Below are positions 1 through 7,124 of a stretch of DNA of 64,000 nucleotides, piece after piece; positions within the stretch are counted from its first letter, which is position 1; every line of letters starts with the position of its first letter. A program made the position numbers and the translations under genes. The notes under the pieces were generated by a model. That model was not told the origin of the DNA. It saw only the letters and a list, made by a program, of their open reading frames with translations, and did not search any database. Source of the DNA: Sanguibacter keddieii DSM 10542 (GTDB lineage Bacteria > Actinomycetota > Actinomycetes > Actinomycetales > Cellulomonadaceae); the NCBI RefSeq assembly GCF_000024925.1, contig NC_013521.1:806001-870000 (forward strand), read 5' to 3'.

Positions 1-230
1 GTGACCAGCTGTCCTCGTGACGGCTGCGAGGCGTCGTCAGTCGTCGGCCGAGGTCGATGCTTGCCGTCGCGTCGCGTCTAGCCTCCCGAAGAAGGTAGGC
101 TAGGGCAGGACTTTCCCGAGCGTGGGCGTCACGTGCGCCACTCGGAGTCGCCGGCCAGGTGCCGGCACGAGGCTCTGGGCGGTTCTACGACGTGCTGCGT
201 GAGCAGACCCGATCAACATTGCGAGGACCC
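1..230. other. Leader region, no gene assigned
   Basis: No convincing coding frame is seen before the small ribosomal protein gene; an upstream gene could end here but cannot be identified from this fragment. A 7-bp inverted repeat (CTAGCCT at 78-84 and AGGCTAG at 97-103) carries outward-facing TAGGCT boxes and may be promoter material. The stretch just before position 231 contains GCGAGGA, the likely ribosome-binding site of the next gene. Confidence 0.3.
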
Positions 231-329
231 ATGGGCTCCGTCATCAAGAAGCGCCGCAAGCGTATGGCAAAGAAGAAGCACCGCAAGCTGCTTCGCAAGA
301 CGCGCCACCAGCGTCGTAACAAGAAGTAG
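231..329 (+). CDS. bS22-type small ribosomal protein (AURKAIP1/COX24 domain)
   Basis: A 32-residue, extremely basic peptide that begins MGSVIKKRRKRMAKKKHRK and continues through an LLRKTRHQRRNKK tail. This pattern is the actinobacterial AURKAIP1/COX24-domain protein, known in mycobacteria as ribosomal protein bS22, which sits in the decoding region of the small subunit. More than half the residues are Lys or Arg and no fold other than a single rRNA-binding helix is expected. GAGG lies 6 nt before the ATG. It is followed at once by a strong GC hairpin, so it is probably a single-gene transcript. The gene is short and is often missed by gene callers. Confidence 0.93.
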   Translation: MGSVIKKRRKRMAKKKHRKLLRKTRHQRRNKK

Positions 330-336
330 TCTCGTC

Positions 337-360
337 CGGGCCCGGTTTCGACCGGGCCCG
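337..360 (+). terminator. Rho-independent-like hairpin after bS22
   Basis: CGGGCCCGG, loop TTTCGA, CCGGGCCCG: a perfect 9-bp stem 8 nt past the stop codon. There is no long U tract, as is usual for actinobacterial terminators. Confidence 0.75.
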
Positions 361-391
361 AGTCGTTCCCGGGGGTAGTGAGGACCACCAG

Positions 392-1441
392 ATGGCTACA
401 ACGATGCACGACGTCGCGCAGCTGGCTGGCGTCTCGATCAAGACGGTCTCGAACGTCGTCAACGGGTACCCGTACATCCGTGACACGACGCGCGACCGCG
501 TGCTCGCGGCCATCACCGAGCTCGACTACCAGATGAACGTCTCGGCCAGGAACCTCCGGTCGGGCCGCACGGGCATGATCTGCCTGGCGGTCCCGGAGCT
601 GAGCCTGCCGTACTTCGCCGAGCTCGCCGACTCCGTGATCCGCGCCGCGGACGCGGTGGGCCTCACCGTGCTCATCGAGCAGACCGGCGCGACGCGCGAG
701 CGCGAGCTCGAGGTGCTGTCGGGCAAGCGCAAGCACCTCACCGACGGGGTGATCTTCTCTCCCCTCGACCTCGGTCCCCAGGACCGCGCGGCCTTCGACG
801 TGGACTTCCCCGTGGTGCTGCTCGGCGAGCGCGTGTTCGACGTCGGGCACGACCACGTGACGATGCACAACGTCGAGGCTGCCCGGGCCGCCACGGCGCA
901 CCTCATCGCCCAGGGGCGCCGTCGCATCGCGCTCATCGGGGCCCACGTCGGCGAGGACGTCGGGTCGGCCGTGCTGCGCACGCAGGGCTACCTCAAGGCC
1001 CTCGAAGACGCAGGCATCGCCGCCGACCCCGCTCTCGTCGGCGAGGCGGGCCTGTGGCACCGCGCGGACGGCGCCGAGGCCATGCACCGCCTGCTCGACT
1101 CGGGGACGGAGATCGATGCGGTCTTCGGTCTCAACGACGCCCTCGCCCTCGGTGCGATGCACGCCCTGCACATGCGTCGGGTGTCCGTGCCGGACGAGGT
1201 CGCGGTCATCGGCTTCGACGACATCGACGAGGCCCGGTACGCCTCGCCGCCCATGACGTCGGTGTCGCCGGGACGCGAGGAGATCGCCACCACGGCCGTC
1301 CGCCTCCTCCAGGCCCGCATCGCGGCACGCGGCAGCGACGACTGGACCCCGACCTCGGTGGTCGCCGGCTTCGAGATCGTGGTCCGCGAGTCCACCGGCA
1401 CGTCCGGCTCCGGCTCAGAGCAGAGGTCCGGCGGCCTCTGA
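392..1441 (+). CDS. LacI family transcriptional regulator
   Basis: A 349-residue regulator of the LacI/GalR family. Residues 1-50 carry the helix-turn-helix and hinge helix (MHDVAQLAGVSIKTVSNVVN), and roughly 60-330 form a periplasmic-binding-protein-like effector domain. Such proteins bind palindromic operators and release them on binding a sugar. The usual N-terminal start is used, and the length is normal. No sugar gene is adjacent: the gene converges on a transporter of the RiPP-like cassette, 50 nt away. A plausible but unproven target is the arabinoside locus at 9-12 kb, which carries two LacI-type palindromes and has no regulator of its own in this window. The ligand is unknown. Confidence 0.9.
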   Translation: MATTMHDVAQLAGVSIKTVSNVVNGYPYIRDTTRDRVLAAITELDYQMNVSARNLRSGRTGMICLAVPELSLPYFAELADSVIRAADAVGLTVLIEQTGATRERELEVLSGKRKHLTDGVIFSPLDLGPQDRAAFDVDFPVVLLGERVFDVGHDHVTMHNVEAARAATAHLIAQGRRRIALIGAHVGEDVGSAVLRTQGYLKALEDAGIAADPALVGEAGLWHRADGAEAMHRLLDSGTEIDAVFGLNDALALGAMHALHMRRVSVPDEVAVIGFDDIDEARYASPPMTSVSPGREEIATTAVRLLQARIAARGSDDWTPTSVVAGFEIVVRESTGTSGSGSEQRSGGL

Positions 1442-1451
1442 GCCGGACCTC
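1423..1451. terminator. Hairpin across the lacI-type stop codon
   Basis: GAGGTCCGGC pairs with GCCGGACCTC (10 bp, 9-nt loop), and the loop holds the stop codon of the LacI gene. It lies between two convergent genes (LacI type and the MFS exporter) and could serve both. Confidence 0.6.
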
Positions 1452-1491
1452 CCTCGGGTCCCGGTTAGGACAGACGTGGCGCGCCTTCCGG

Positions 1492-2742
1492 TCACCGGTC
1501 GCGGAGCGACCTGTGTCCGATGAGCAGCGACGGCACCGCAGCGGACGCGGCGAGGACTCCCGCGACCACGAGTGCCACGGACAGGCTGGTCGCCTCGACG
1601 AGCCAGCCGAGGGCGAGCGAGCCGGCGAAGACCGAGACGTTCGCGACAGCGGACTCGAGGCTCAGCAGGGTGGCGCGCTGCGTGTCGTCCACCTGCCGGT
1701 GCAGCGTTGGCCCCTGGAGGGCGCTGACTGGTCCACCGAGGAAGAACGCGAGCGCGAAGCAGAGGACGAACCCGATGGTGGACGGCACCATCCCTGCAGC
1801 CATGATGGCTATGCCGGCGAGCAGCGACAGCAGCCCGACGGCGCGGTACCACACGTACCGTCCAGCCAGCCTGCCGCTCAGCGAGGCACCTGCTGCTGCG
1901 CTCAGCTGGGTCACGATGATGGCGACGGAGAACGCCGACGCCGCCGAGCCCGCCGAGCCGATCTCGGAGCGCATGTATAGCGGAGCGACGAGCTCGAAGG
2001 ACTGGAAGGCGGCTGCGAACAGCAACCACCGGCAGGCGAACAGCAGGAAGATCCGGTTCGTCGAGACGAGTCGGGCGGCGTCGTGCACCGCGTGCCGCAC
2101 GGTCGTGCTGCGCAGGTCAGGCTCGCGGGCCTGACTGGTCACGAGGTACAGCACCGCTACCAGGCAGACCACCTCGACCATGACGGCGACGAGAAGAGGC
2201 ACGGCCACCCCCGTCGTCTGCACGCCGGCGATCGTCACCTCGGGCGGGAGTGCTGCCGCCAGTCCGCCACCGAGCAGTGCGCCCAGTGCACCCCCGAGCG
2301 CCATGGTCGCGAAGCCGCGCCCGAGGCCACGAGACGTCGCGAGGTCGGCCTCGGCCGGAGTCGTGGCTGCGTTCCGCGTCCGTTCGACGAACCAGGCCTG
2401 CAGCGGGCCTGACTCGAAGGCCCGGCCCAGCGCGAAAACCACAGACCAGAAGATGAACTGCGGCAGCGAGGACGCGAAGAACAGGCCGGTGAAGGCGGCC
2501 CCTCGACCGAGGCACGCCGCTGCGAGGGCGGTCCGCCGGGACATCCGGTCGGAGGCGATGCCGAGGGGCACCTCGAGCAGGGCGATCGAGAGCGCACCGA
2601 CAGCCAGCACGAGCCCGACGTCTCGGACGGACAGGCCCCTCTCGCCCATGAGGATGACGAGCACCGGGAGCATCATCGACGTCCCGAGGATCTGGAGTGC
2701 CGTGAGCCCGGCGTAGCGCCGACGAACCTGCGCGACTGTCAT
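1492..2742 (-). CDS. MFS exporter, last gene of the RiPP-like cassette
   Basis: A 416-residue major facilitator superfamily protein with about 12 hydrophobic helices. The loop after helix 2 has the MFS signature A motif (GIASDRMSRR, about residues 61-70), and a long charged loop near the middle (about residues 200-220) splits the two six-helix halves. The ATG at 2742 is chosen because an upstream extension would run into the previous gene, whose stop is 14 nt away. The short gap makes this the final gene of a five-gene minus-strand operon, so the likely job is export of, or immunity to, the modified peptide made by the upstream genes. The substrate is inferred from context only; the family includes drug and metabolite exporters. 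Confidence 0.85.
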   Translation of the reverse strand: MTVAQVRRRYAGLTALQILGTSMMLPVLVILMGERGLSVRDVGLVLAVGALSIALLEVPLGIASDRMSRRTALAAACLGRGAAFTGLFFASSLPQFIFWSVVFALGRAFESGPLQAWFVERTRNAATTPAEADLATSRGLGRGFATMALGGALGALLGGGLAAALPPEVTIAGVQTTGVAVPLLVAVMVEVVCLVAVLYLVTSQAREPDLRSTTVRHAVHDAARLVSTNRIFLLFACRWLLFAAAFQSFELVAPLYMRSEIGSAGSAASAFSVAIIVTQLSAAAGASLSGRLAGRYVWYRAVGLLSLLAGIAIMAAGMVPSTIGFVLCFALAFFLGGPVSALQGPTLHRQVDDTQRATLLSLESAVANVSVFAGSLALGWLVEATSLSVALVVAGVLAASAAVPSLLIGHRSLRDR

Positions 2743-2756
2743 TGATGCTGCCCTCT

Positions 2757-3953
2757 TCAGATGTTGATCCCGTGGTGGGGGATTGGACCAGAGAATGCGG
2801 CATCTGCGCGCAGGCACGCACCGCTGTTGTGCTCCCACAGGAGTCCGTCGTCGCGCTTGGAGATCCATGAGGCGCCCCCGAGGTAGAGCTCTGCCAAGAC
2901 CTGGGGCGTCAACGAGATGTCTGGCGGTTCGAGAGCTGGCCAGACGGTTCCTGCGCCGTTCGTGACGGACAATCTCCAGGCACGTGAGTTCACGGGAAAC
3001 TCACGGTCGCTGAGTTGCAGAGTCAAGTTCACATCGGCACCGAAGGCTCTGGACTCGAAGGCTCTCACCGGATCGAGGATTCTCAGGTAGAGGCCAGGGA
3101 TCGTCGTCCCAGGGGAGTCAGGGGGGCGGGACTCGTCGAGAGGGCGTGGGCCGGAGAACACTCGGCATGAAGGGTAGGCGGCGACTATGAGGTCCCAGAG
3201 CTCTCGCTCTGCACGCACTGGGGCGCACAGGTCGAGGACCTGCAATGGCCGGCTGTTGTCGTCCCGCCGATAGGCCGCGACGGCGAACGCCTCCAGGCTG
3301 CCGTCCTGTCGGAGAAGTCTGATTGCGAATGGCTTCTCCAGGGACCCTCCCTGCTCGTCCTGCCACAACAAGTCGAGGTCCTCGGGGGTCGATGCGAGTG
3401 TTCCGACCCGCGAGGACCTAGATGACCGGAACCGCATCAATGATTCGGTCGTCGCACGGTCCAGCGGTGAGGACTCGAGAATCAGGCCAGCCGGATGTCC
3501 TGCTGGGACGCCAGCCGGAGGTCGCGGTTCGTGCAGGACCGACTGTGTAGCCATCCCTATCCCGAGCACAGAAGACTGGCGTGTACCCGCCAGCATGGTC
3601 GCCACCATGGCGTACTTCCGGGACGCGTGAGTGTCCTCCAGGAACTTCCGGAGAAGATCTCGCACGACCGGCTGCGCAGCGGTCTGGCCGTCAGAGATGA
3701 GCCACCTCACGGTTGGGACGAGCAAAGTGGCGCCGCCAGGGACTGTGAGCTCTCTGATCGGGCACGTCAGGCCCGCCGCGAGCTTCCGGACGCCTGCATG
3801 GTGCGTGAAGGCGCCGAGCGTCTCGTGGTCGGCTAGGGTCCTGAACCAGCGCGTGACGTGGCCGGGGGTGGGGTTCGCCAGTCCGTGGCCCTGCCAGGCA
3901 CGGAGGAGGTGCCGGATGTCCCGACGATCGAGGTTGGAGTAGTGCACCTTCAC
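2757..3953 (-). CDS. Eis-like tandem-GNAT/SCP2 protein with degenerate acetyl-CoA loop
   Basis: A 398-residue protein starting at GTG, 7 nt after the methyltransferase stop. By eye it follows the three-part plan of Eis-family N-acetyltransferases: first GNAT domain (about 1-155), second GNAT-like domain (about 165-285), and an SCP2-like C-terminal domain (about 290-398). The best matches to remembered Eis sequence are GLYLRILDPVRAFESR, the LAELYLGG segment, and a tail DAAFSGPIP before the C terminus. Eis uses its C-terminal carboxylate as catalytic base; here the last residue is Ile398. The motif that binds acetyl-CoA (P-x-x-R-R-x-G-x-x) is replaced at residues 85-97 by LISDGQTAAQPVV, and the Tyr-rich loop of Eis is VLGIGMAT. 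It may therefore be a pseudoenzyme or use another donor. It would act on the peptide, a self-resistance target or a partner protein; which is unknown. Confidence 0.7.
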   Translation of the reverse strand: MKVHYSNLDRRDIRHLLRAWQGHGLANPTPGHVTRWFRTLADHETLGAFTHHAGVRKLAAGLTCPIRELTVPGGATLLVPTVRWLISDGQTAAQPVVRDLLRKFLEDTHASRKYAMVATMLAGTRQSSVLGIGMATQSVLHEPRPPAGVPAGHPAGLILESSPLDRATTESLMRFRSSRSSRVGTLASTPEDLDLLWQDEQGGSLEKPFAIRLLRQDGSLEAFAVAAYRRDDNSRPLQVLDLCAPVRAERELWDLIVAAYPSCRVFSGPRPLDESRPPDSPGTTIPGLYLRILDPVRAFESRAFGADVNLTLQLSDREFPVNSRAWRLSVTNGAGTVWPALEPPDISLTPQVLAELYLGGASWISKRDDGLLWEHNSGACLRADAAFSGPIPHHGINI

Positions 3954-3960
3954 GAAAGCG

Positions 3961-4716
3961 TCAGCTCCTCGTGGCGAACAACCGGATCCGAGGACCTAAT
4001 GCTTGAGCCCGCGGTACCTCAACGACGCGAGCGTGCCGCACCAGCCCTGTCGCCTCGAACGAGCCGAGCACGTCGAGAGGATCGAGGACCCGCGTCGCGG
4101 GTGAGAAGGTCGCGAGCGTGAGCCGACCTTCTGGTCGTTCCTCCGACAGCGAGAGGTCGAAGGTGACGACGGGGCCGCTGCTCTGACGGCGTGCGGTGCC
4201 TTCGAGCCGATATGTGGTCGATCGCGTCCTGATCCATTTTGTCGGCAGGTCGACCTCGGCCGACGGCTGGGCGGTGATGCTCTGCGCGAGGGAGCGGATA
4301 TCGGGTATGTCGACGATGACTCGACCCTCACCCCGGCAGACGCGCAGGAGCTCGTGGGCCGCGCTATCCAGGTCCTCTCGGCTGAGCAGGTGTGAGTATG
4401 CGCCTCGAGGTGCTATCACGAGCTCGAACTGTTCGTCGTCGAAGGGCATCTGCCGCATGTCCCCCTGGACGAGACGCACGTCCTGCCCGGCGACACGCTC
4501 TCGAGCGCCCGCGAGCATGCCGAGCGAGATGTCGAGACCGACGCGACGAGCTGGTCTGGGAAGCTCTGAGAGCACTCGTCCGGTACCGCAGCCGACCTCC
4601 AGGATCGAGCTCGTCCCCGTGGACTCGGACCTCCAGAGGTCGAGGTCGGCATCTCCTCCGTGGAAGGCGAGGTCGTAGTACCTGCTGATCGGAGAGTAGA
4701 AGTCGGCTGCCATCAT
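3961..4716 (-). CDS. Class I SAM-dependent methyltransferase of the RiPP-like cassette
   Basis: A 251-residue Rossmann methyltransferase. Motif I is ILEVGCGTGRVL (about residues 37-48), followed by the acidic VGLDISLGML strand, the QGDMRQMPF segment (motif II region) and an LRVCRGEGRVIVDIPD strand-turn, the usual order for class I enzymes. The C-terminal half forms the substrate region and is not matched to a named family. The ATG at 4716 overlaps the stop of the radical SAM gene as ATGA, so the two are translationally coupled; the second ATG (4713) could also be used. In this context the likely substrate is the processed peptide (side chain or C terminus), but the sequence does not show which atom is methylated. 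Confidence 0.85.
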   Translation of the reverse strand: MMAADFYSPISRYYDLAFHGGDADLDLWRSESTGTSSILEVGCGTGRVLSELPRPARRVGLDISLGMLAGARERVAGQDVRLVQGDMRQMPFDDEQFELVIAPRGAYSHLLSREDLDSAAHELLRVCRGEGRVIVDIPDIRSLAQSITAQPSAEVDLPTKWIRTRSTTYRLEGTARRQSSGPVVTFDLSLSEERPEGRLTLATFSPATRVLDPLDVLGSFEATGLVRHARVVEVPRAQALGPRIRLFATRS

Positions 4717-5882
4717 GGCGCGGTCCCATCGGCGCGTGGAGCGTGGATCATGTCGAGCAAGTTGGCATCGAACGAGTCCTGCACGAGACCAGCGTGGTCG
4801 AGGTCCGGGGAGTGGTCCGAGGAGAATCCTTGGCAGGATTGCCATTTCTCGCCGCCGCCCGACAGGTACCCCGTTTCGACGGTCCCCATGGCGTACTCCG
4901 GCCGGCCCGCCGTCTCCCAGCTGCTGTACAGCGTGCCGTCTGGTCCGATCACCGCGCCGCCCTCTCCGGGCGGTGGCCCGCAGAACGAGCACCCTCCGTT
5001 CCTGGGGCGGGCCATCGTGAACCCGGCTGCGATCGACTCTCGCGCCATGGCCAGCAAGGTGTCGACCGTGCGCTTGACCGATGCCCCTGAGGATGACGAG
5101 AGATTCCACCGGTAGTCGCGGATGACAGCCAGGTCGAGCGTGATCTGAGAGGCATCGAGCTCAGCAGCCTGTTCGAGGAACCTCGGGAGCCCTTCCACGG
5201 TCTCAGAGGTGACGTTCAACCTGATGCTGATCTGCAGAGAGGTGGCCTCCTGCACGCGCCGAAGATTCTGGATGATCCGGTCGAAGGTCGGTCGTCCGCC
5301 TGCTCGAGTGGTACGCATGGTGTCGTGGTGCTCTCGCGCTCCGTCGAAGGTGACCTGGACGCTCTTGAGCCCAGATTTCCAGAGTCGAGTCGCTCGTGAT
5401 TCTGTCAGCAGATAACCGTTGGTGATGATCGAGGCGTGGCTCAAGACGTCGGAGAGGTCTTCAAGAACGGTCAAGCATGGACCAAAGCTCATGAGTGGTT
5501 CGCCGCCGAAGAGCAGTATTTTCGCAGTGCTTCTCTGCTGGGATCGCATCCTTCGCCTGATGTACGCCGTGATTTTCAAAGCGGATTCGTCGGTGAGTTG
5601 TGTCCGAGCTATCCGGTCGGGTGGCCCGTCTCCACCGTCGGCCACGTTCTGGAAGCAGTAGTAGCACCCGAAGTTGCAATCAGAAGAGGTGAGGATGGTC
5701 GCAGAGAAGGAGGTCTCGAGAGGAGGGTTCATGAGCCCTCGCTCCTCCAGGCGCCTCGTGAGCCCGGTTAGTGCGTGGCTGCTCTCTGCAGAGTCATCAA
5801 GAGTCCGTGGGACTCTGACGGTCGCCTTCGGCGTGAGGCACCAGATGGATGCGTCGGTTTTCAGGAATCGTACGGTACTCAC
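4713..5882 (-). CDS. Radical SAM peptide maturase with atypical SPASM-like tail
   Basis: A 389-residue radical SAM protein. Cys69, Cys73 and Cys76 (CNFGCYYC) bind the SAM-reactive [4Fe-4S] cluster; GGEP at 126-129, ITNGY at 153-157 and VTFDG at 177-181 are the expected SAM-binding and barrel elements. The C-terminal third looks like a SPASM/twitch domain that begins at Cys298-x-x-Cys301, but the position that normally gives the next ligand (G316 plus five) is Ser321 and the later CxxC cluster motif is absent; only Cys350 remains. The GTG start has GGAG 5 nt upstream, inside a hairpin. It lies 75 nt after a two-Cys peptide gene, so the likely reaction is a radical crosslink or epimerization on that peptide. 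The product type cannot be read from sequence. Confidence 0.88.
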   Translation of the reverse strand: MSTVRFLKTDASIWCLTPKATVRVPRTLDDSAESSHALTGLTRRLEERGLMNPPLETSFSATILTSSDCNFGCYYCFQNVADGGDGPPDRIARTQLTDESALKITAYIRRRMRSQQRSTAKILLFGGEPLMSFGPCLTVLEDLSDVLSHASIITNGYLLTESRATRLWKSGLKSVQVTFDGAREHHDTMRTTRAGGRPTFDRIIQNLRRVQEATSLQISIRLNVTSETVEGLPRFLEQAAELDASQITLDLAVIRDYRWNLSSSSGASVKRTVDTLLAMARESIAAGFTMARPRNGGCSFCGPPPGEGGAVIGPDGTLYSSWETAGRPEYAMGTVETGYLSGGGEKWQSCQGFSSDHSPDLDHAGLVQDSFDANLLDMIHAPRADGTAP

Positions 5883-5883
5883 A

Positions 5884-5930
5884 TGGGCTCCAGATGTTTC
5901 CTCGGCTCGTCAGGATCCATCTGGAGCCCA
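5884..5930 (-). promoter_or_regulatory. 13-bp hairpin covering the radical SAM ribosome-binding site
   Basis: TGGGCTCCAGATG (5884-5896) and CATCTGGAGCCCA (5918-5930) are perfect inverted repeats with a 21-nt loop. On the transcribed (minus) strand the second arm contains the CTGGAG ribosome-binding site and ends 1 nt before the GTG start. The hairpin can act as an attenuator or mRNA stabiliser that lets the peptide gene be expressed more than the enzymes, and it can hide the ribosome-binding site. Which of these occurs is inference. Confidence 0.8.
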
Positions 5931-5957
5931 CGGCGGTCGACGTTCGCGTGAGAGATG

Positions 5958-6053
5958 TCAGCAGATGACGTGGTTGACTCCGCAGTCCTGGAGCTCGTAG
6001 GTGATCTCGACGACCTCGAGTTCGTCGACGGTCTTGACGGGAATACTTTCCAT
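5958..6053 (-). CDS. Candidate RiPP precursor peptide, 31 residues
   Basis: A 31-residue open frame beginning MESIPVKTVDELEVVEITYE and ending LQDCGVNHVIC, with Cys24 and C-terminal Cys31. The N-terminal two thirds are acidic and helix-prone, like a leader; the last eight or nine residues have the look of a core. AGGGGG lies about 9 nt before the ATG, one of the stronger ribosome-binding sites in the window. It is the first gene of the minus-strand cassette, 75 nt before a radical SAM gene with a hairpin between them. This order is typical of radical-SAM RiPP operons. No named precursor family is recognised. Function as a precursor is inferred from size, position, composition and neighbours. 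Confidence 0.8.
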   Translation of the reverse strand: MESIPVKTVDELEVVEITYELQDCGVNHVIC

Positions 6054-6417
6054 TCTTTGCCACCCCCTCTCGTGTGATTGTCAGCACACTACGACCGAGC
6101 ACTGGCGGGCAGAAGAAGGTCGAGAAGAGTTGAGTGCGAATCCGTGCCACCTGAGTGTTCGGAGGGGCAGCTGGTAGGTGTTTCGCGCCCCTGTGTCCGG
6201 GATCTAGGTCATGTCGTGAGTGGTTGCTCACCGGTCGGTCGGCAAGATCTTGACCATCGGAGTGCGCGGCGTGCACATCCGGGTCGTTGGACGCGTGGGA
6301 CGCGAGCCGGCCCGTTGGGCTGGTCTCGCGCCTGCCTGTTTACCCGAGGGATCGCCACTGGACCTCGGCGGTCGTCCGGGGGAGGGTGGGGGTCTGTGCA
6401 CGAGACGAGGGAGTGAC
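6054..6417. promoter_or_regulatory. Divergent intergenic region between RiPP-like cassette and DLH gene
   Basis: A 364-nt gene-free stretch that must hold the promoter of the minus-strand peptide operon and the promoter of the plus-strand hydrolase. A short dyad, GTGTG (6072-6076) and CACAC (6085-6089) with 8 nt between, sits 19 nt before the peptide start and could be an operator. No strong -35/-10 pair can be named with certainty. No riboswitch or RNA gene is seen. Confidence 0.4.
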
Positions 6418-7011
6418 ATGGCTGAGGTAGTGCTGTTCCACCACGCGCTGGGGCTGACCCCGGGCGTCGAGACCTTCGCCGAGCTGCTGCGCGCAGCCGG
6501 TCACACCGTGAGCACGCCGGACCTGTTCGAGGGGCGGACCTTCGACGACATCGAGGCCGGCGTCGACCACGCCTCCGAGGTGGGCTTCGGGACGATCATG
6601 CGGCGAGGCGCCGAGGCCGCCGAGGGCACCCCTGCCGGTGCGGTGTACATCGGGTTCTCCCTCGGTGTCGTCCCGGCGCAGCGGCTCGCCCAGACCACCC
6701 CGGGTGCCGGCGGCGCAGTGCTGGTGAGCTCGTGCCTGCCGGTGGGCGAGTTCGGCGAGAGCTGGCCGGAGGGGGTCCCGGTCCGTGTGCTCGCGACCGC
6801 CGAGGACCCGTACTTCGTCGACGAGGGGGACATCGACGCCGCACGCCAGCTGGCCGCCGACTCGCCCGACGCCGAGCTGGTGCTGTTCCCCGGCAGCGGC
6901 CACCTGTTCGCCGACCCCGGGCACGCGTCCTACGACGCCGAGACCGCCGGGCTGCTCGTCGACCACGTGCTCGAGCTGCTCGCCCAGGTCGACGCGACCG
7001 CGCGGGGCTGA
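6418..7011 (+). CDS. Dienelactone hydrolase family protein
   Basis: A 197-residue alpha/beta hydrolase of the dienelactone hydrolase type. It starts MAEVVLFHHALGLTPGVETFAELLRAAG, has the small-fold features of the family (VYIGFSLGVVPAQ nucleophile-elbow region, where the usual Cys/Ser position reads FSLG, a DPYFVDEGD acidic region and the SGHLF histidine near residue 163), and fits the family length of 190-240. The ATG at 6418 is preceded by GAGGGAG; an open frame continues upstream but without a better start. It stands alone between a divergent intergenic region and a large bidirectional terminator. The substrate is unknown; many such proteins are general esterases. Confidence 0.82.
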   Translation: MAEVVLFHHALGLTPGVETFAELLRAAGHTVSTPDLFEGRTFDDIEAGVDHASEVGFGTIMRRGAEAAEGTPAGAVYIGFSLGVVPAQRLAQTTPGAGGAVLVSSCLPVGEFGESWPEGVPVRVLATAEDPYFVDEGDIDAARQLAADSPDAELVLFPGSGHLFADPGHASYDAETAGLLVDHVLELLAQVDATARG

Positions 7012-7062
7012 CCTGCGCGACCGCGCGGGCTGACGGCGCCGCTCGCCACTGCCGAGCGCACC

Positions 7063-7104
7063 ACGACGGCGGGGCCGGCACACCTGTGCCGGCCCCGCCG
7101 TCGT
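7063..7104. terminator. Bidirectional terminator, 20-bp stem
   Basis: ACGACGGCGGGGCCGGCACA pairs perfectly with TGTGCCGGCCCCGCCGTCGT around a 2-nt centre. It lies between the convergent hydrolase and sugar-permease genes and should stop both transcripts. Confidence 0.88.
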
Positions 7105-7124
7105 CGTCCGTGCTGGAGGGGTGA

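Noticed and set aside
5797-6276. A 159-codon minus-strand frame over the peptide gene
   Set aside because: It crosses the hairpin, has no ribosome-binding site and is rich in Arg/His/Pro; the 31-codon frame with AGGGGG is the better reading.
6220-6417. Extension of the dienelactone-hydrolase-like gene to 6220
   Set aside because: The extension adds 66 residues with no homology sense, while GAGGGAG before ATG 6418 gives the family N terminus.
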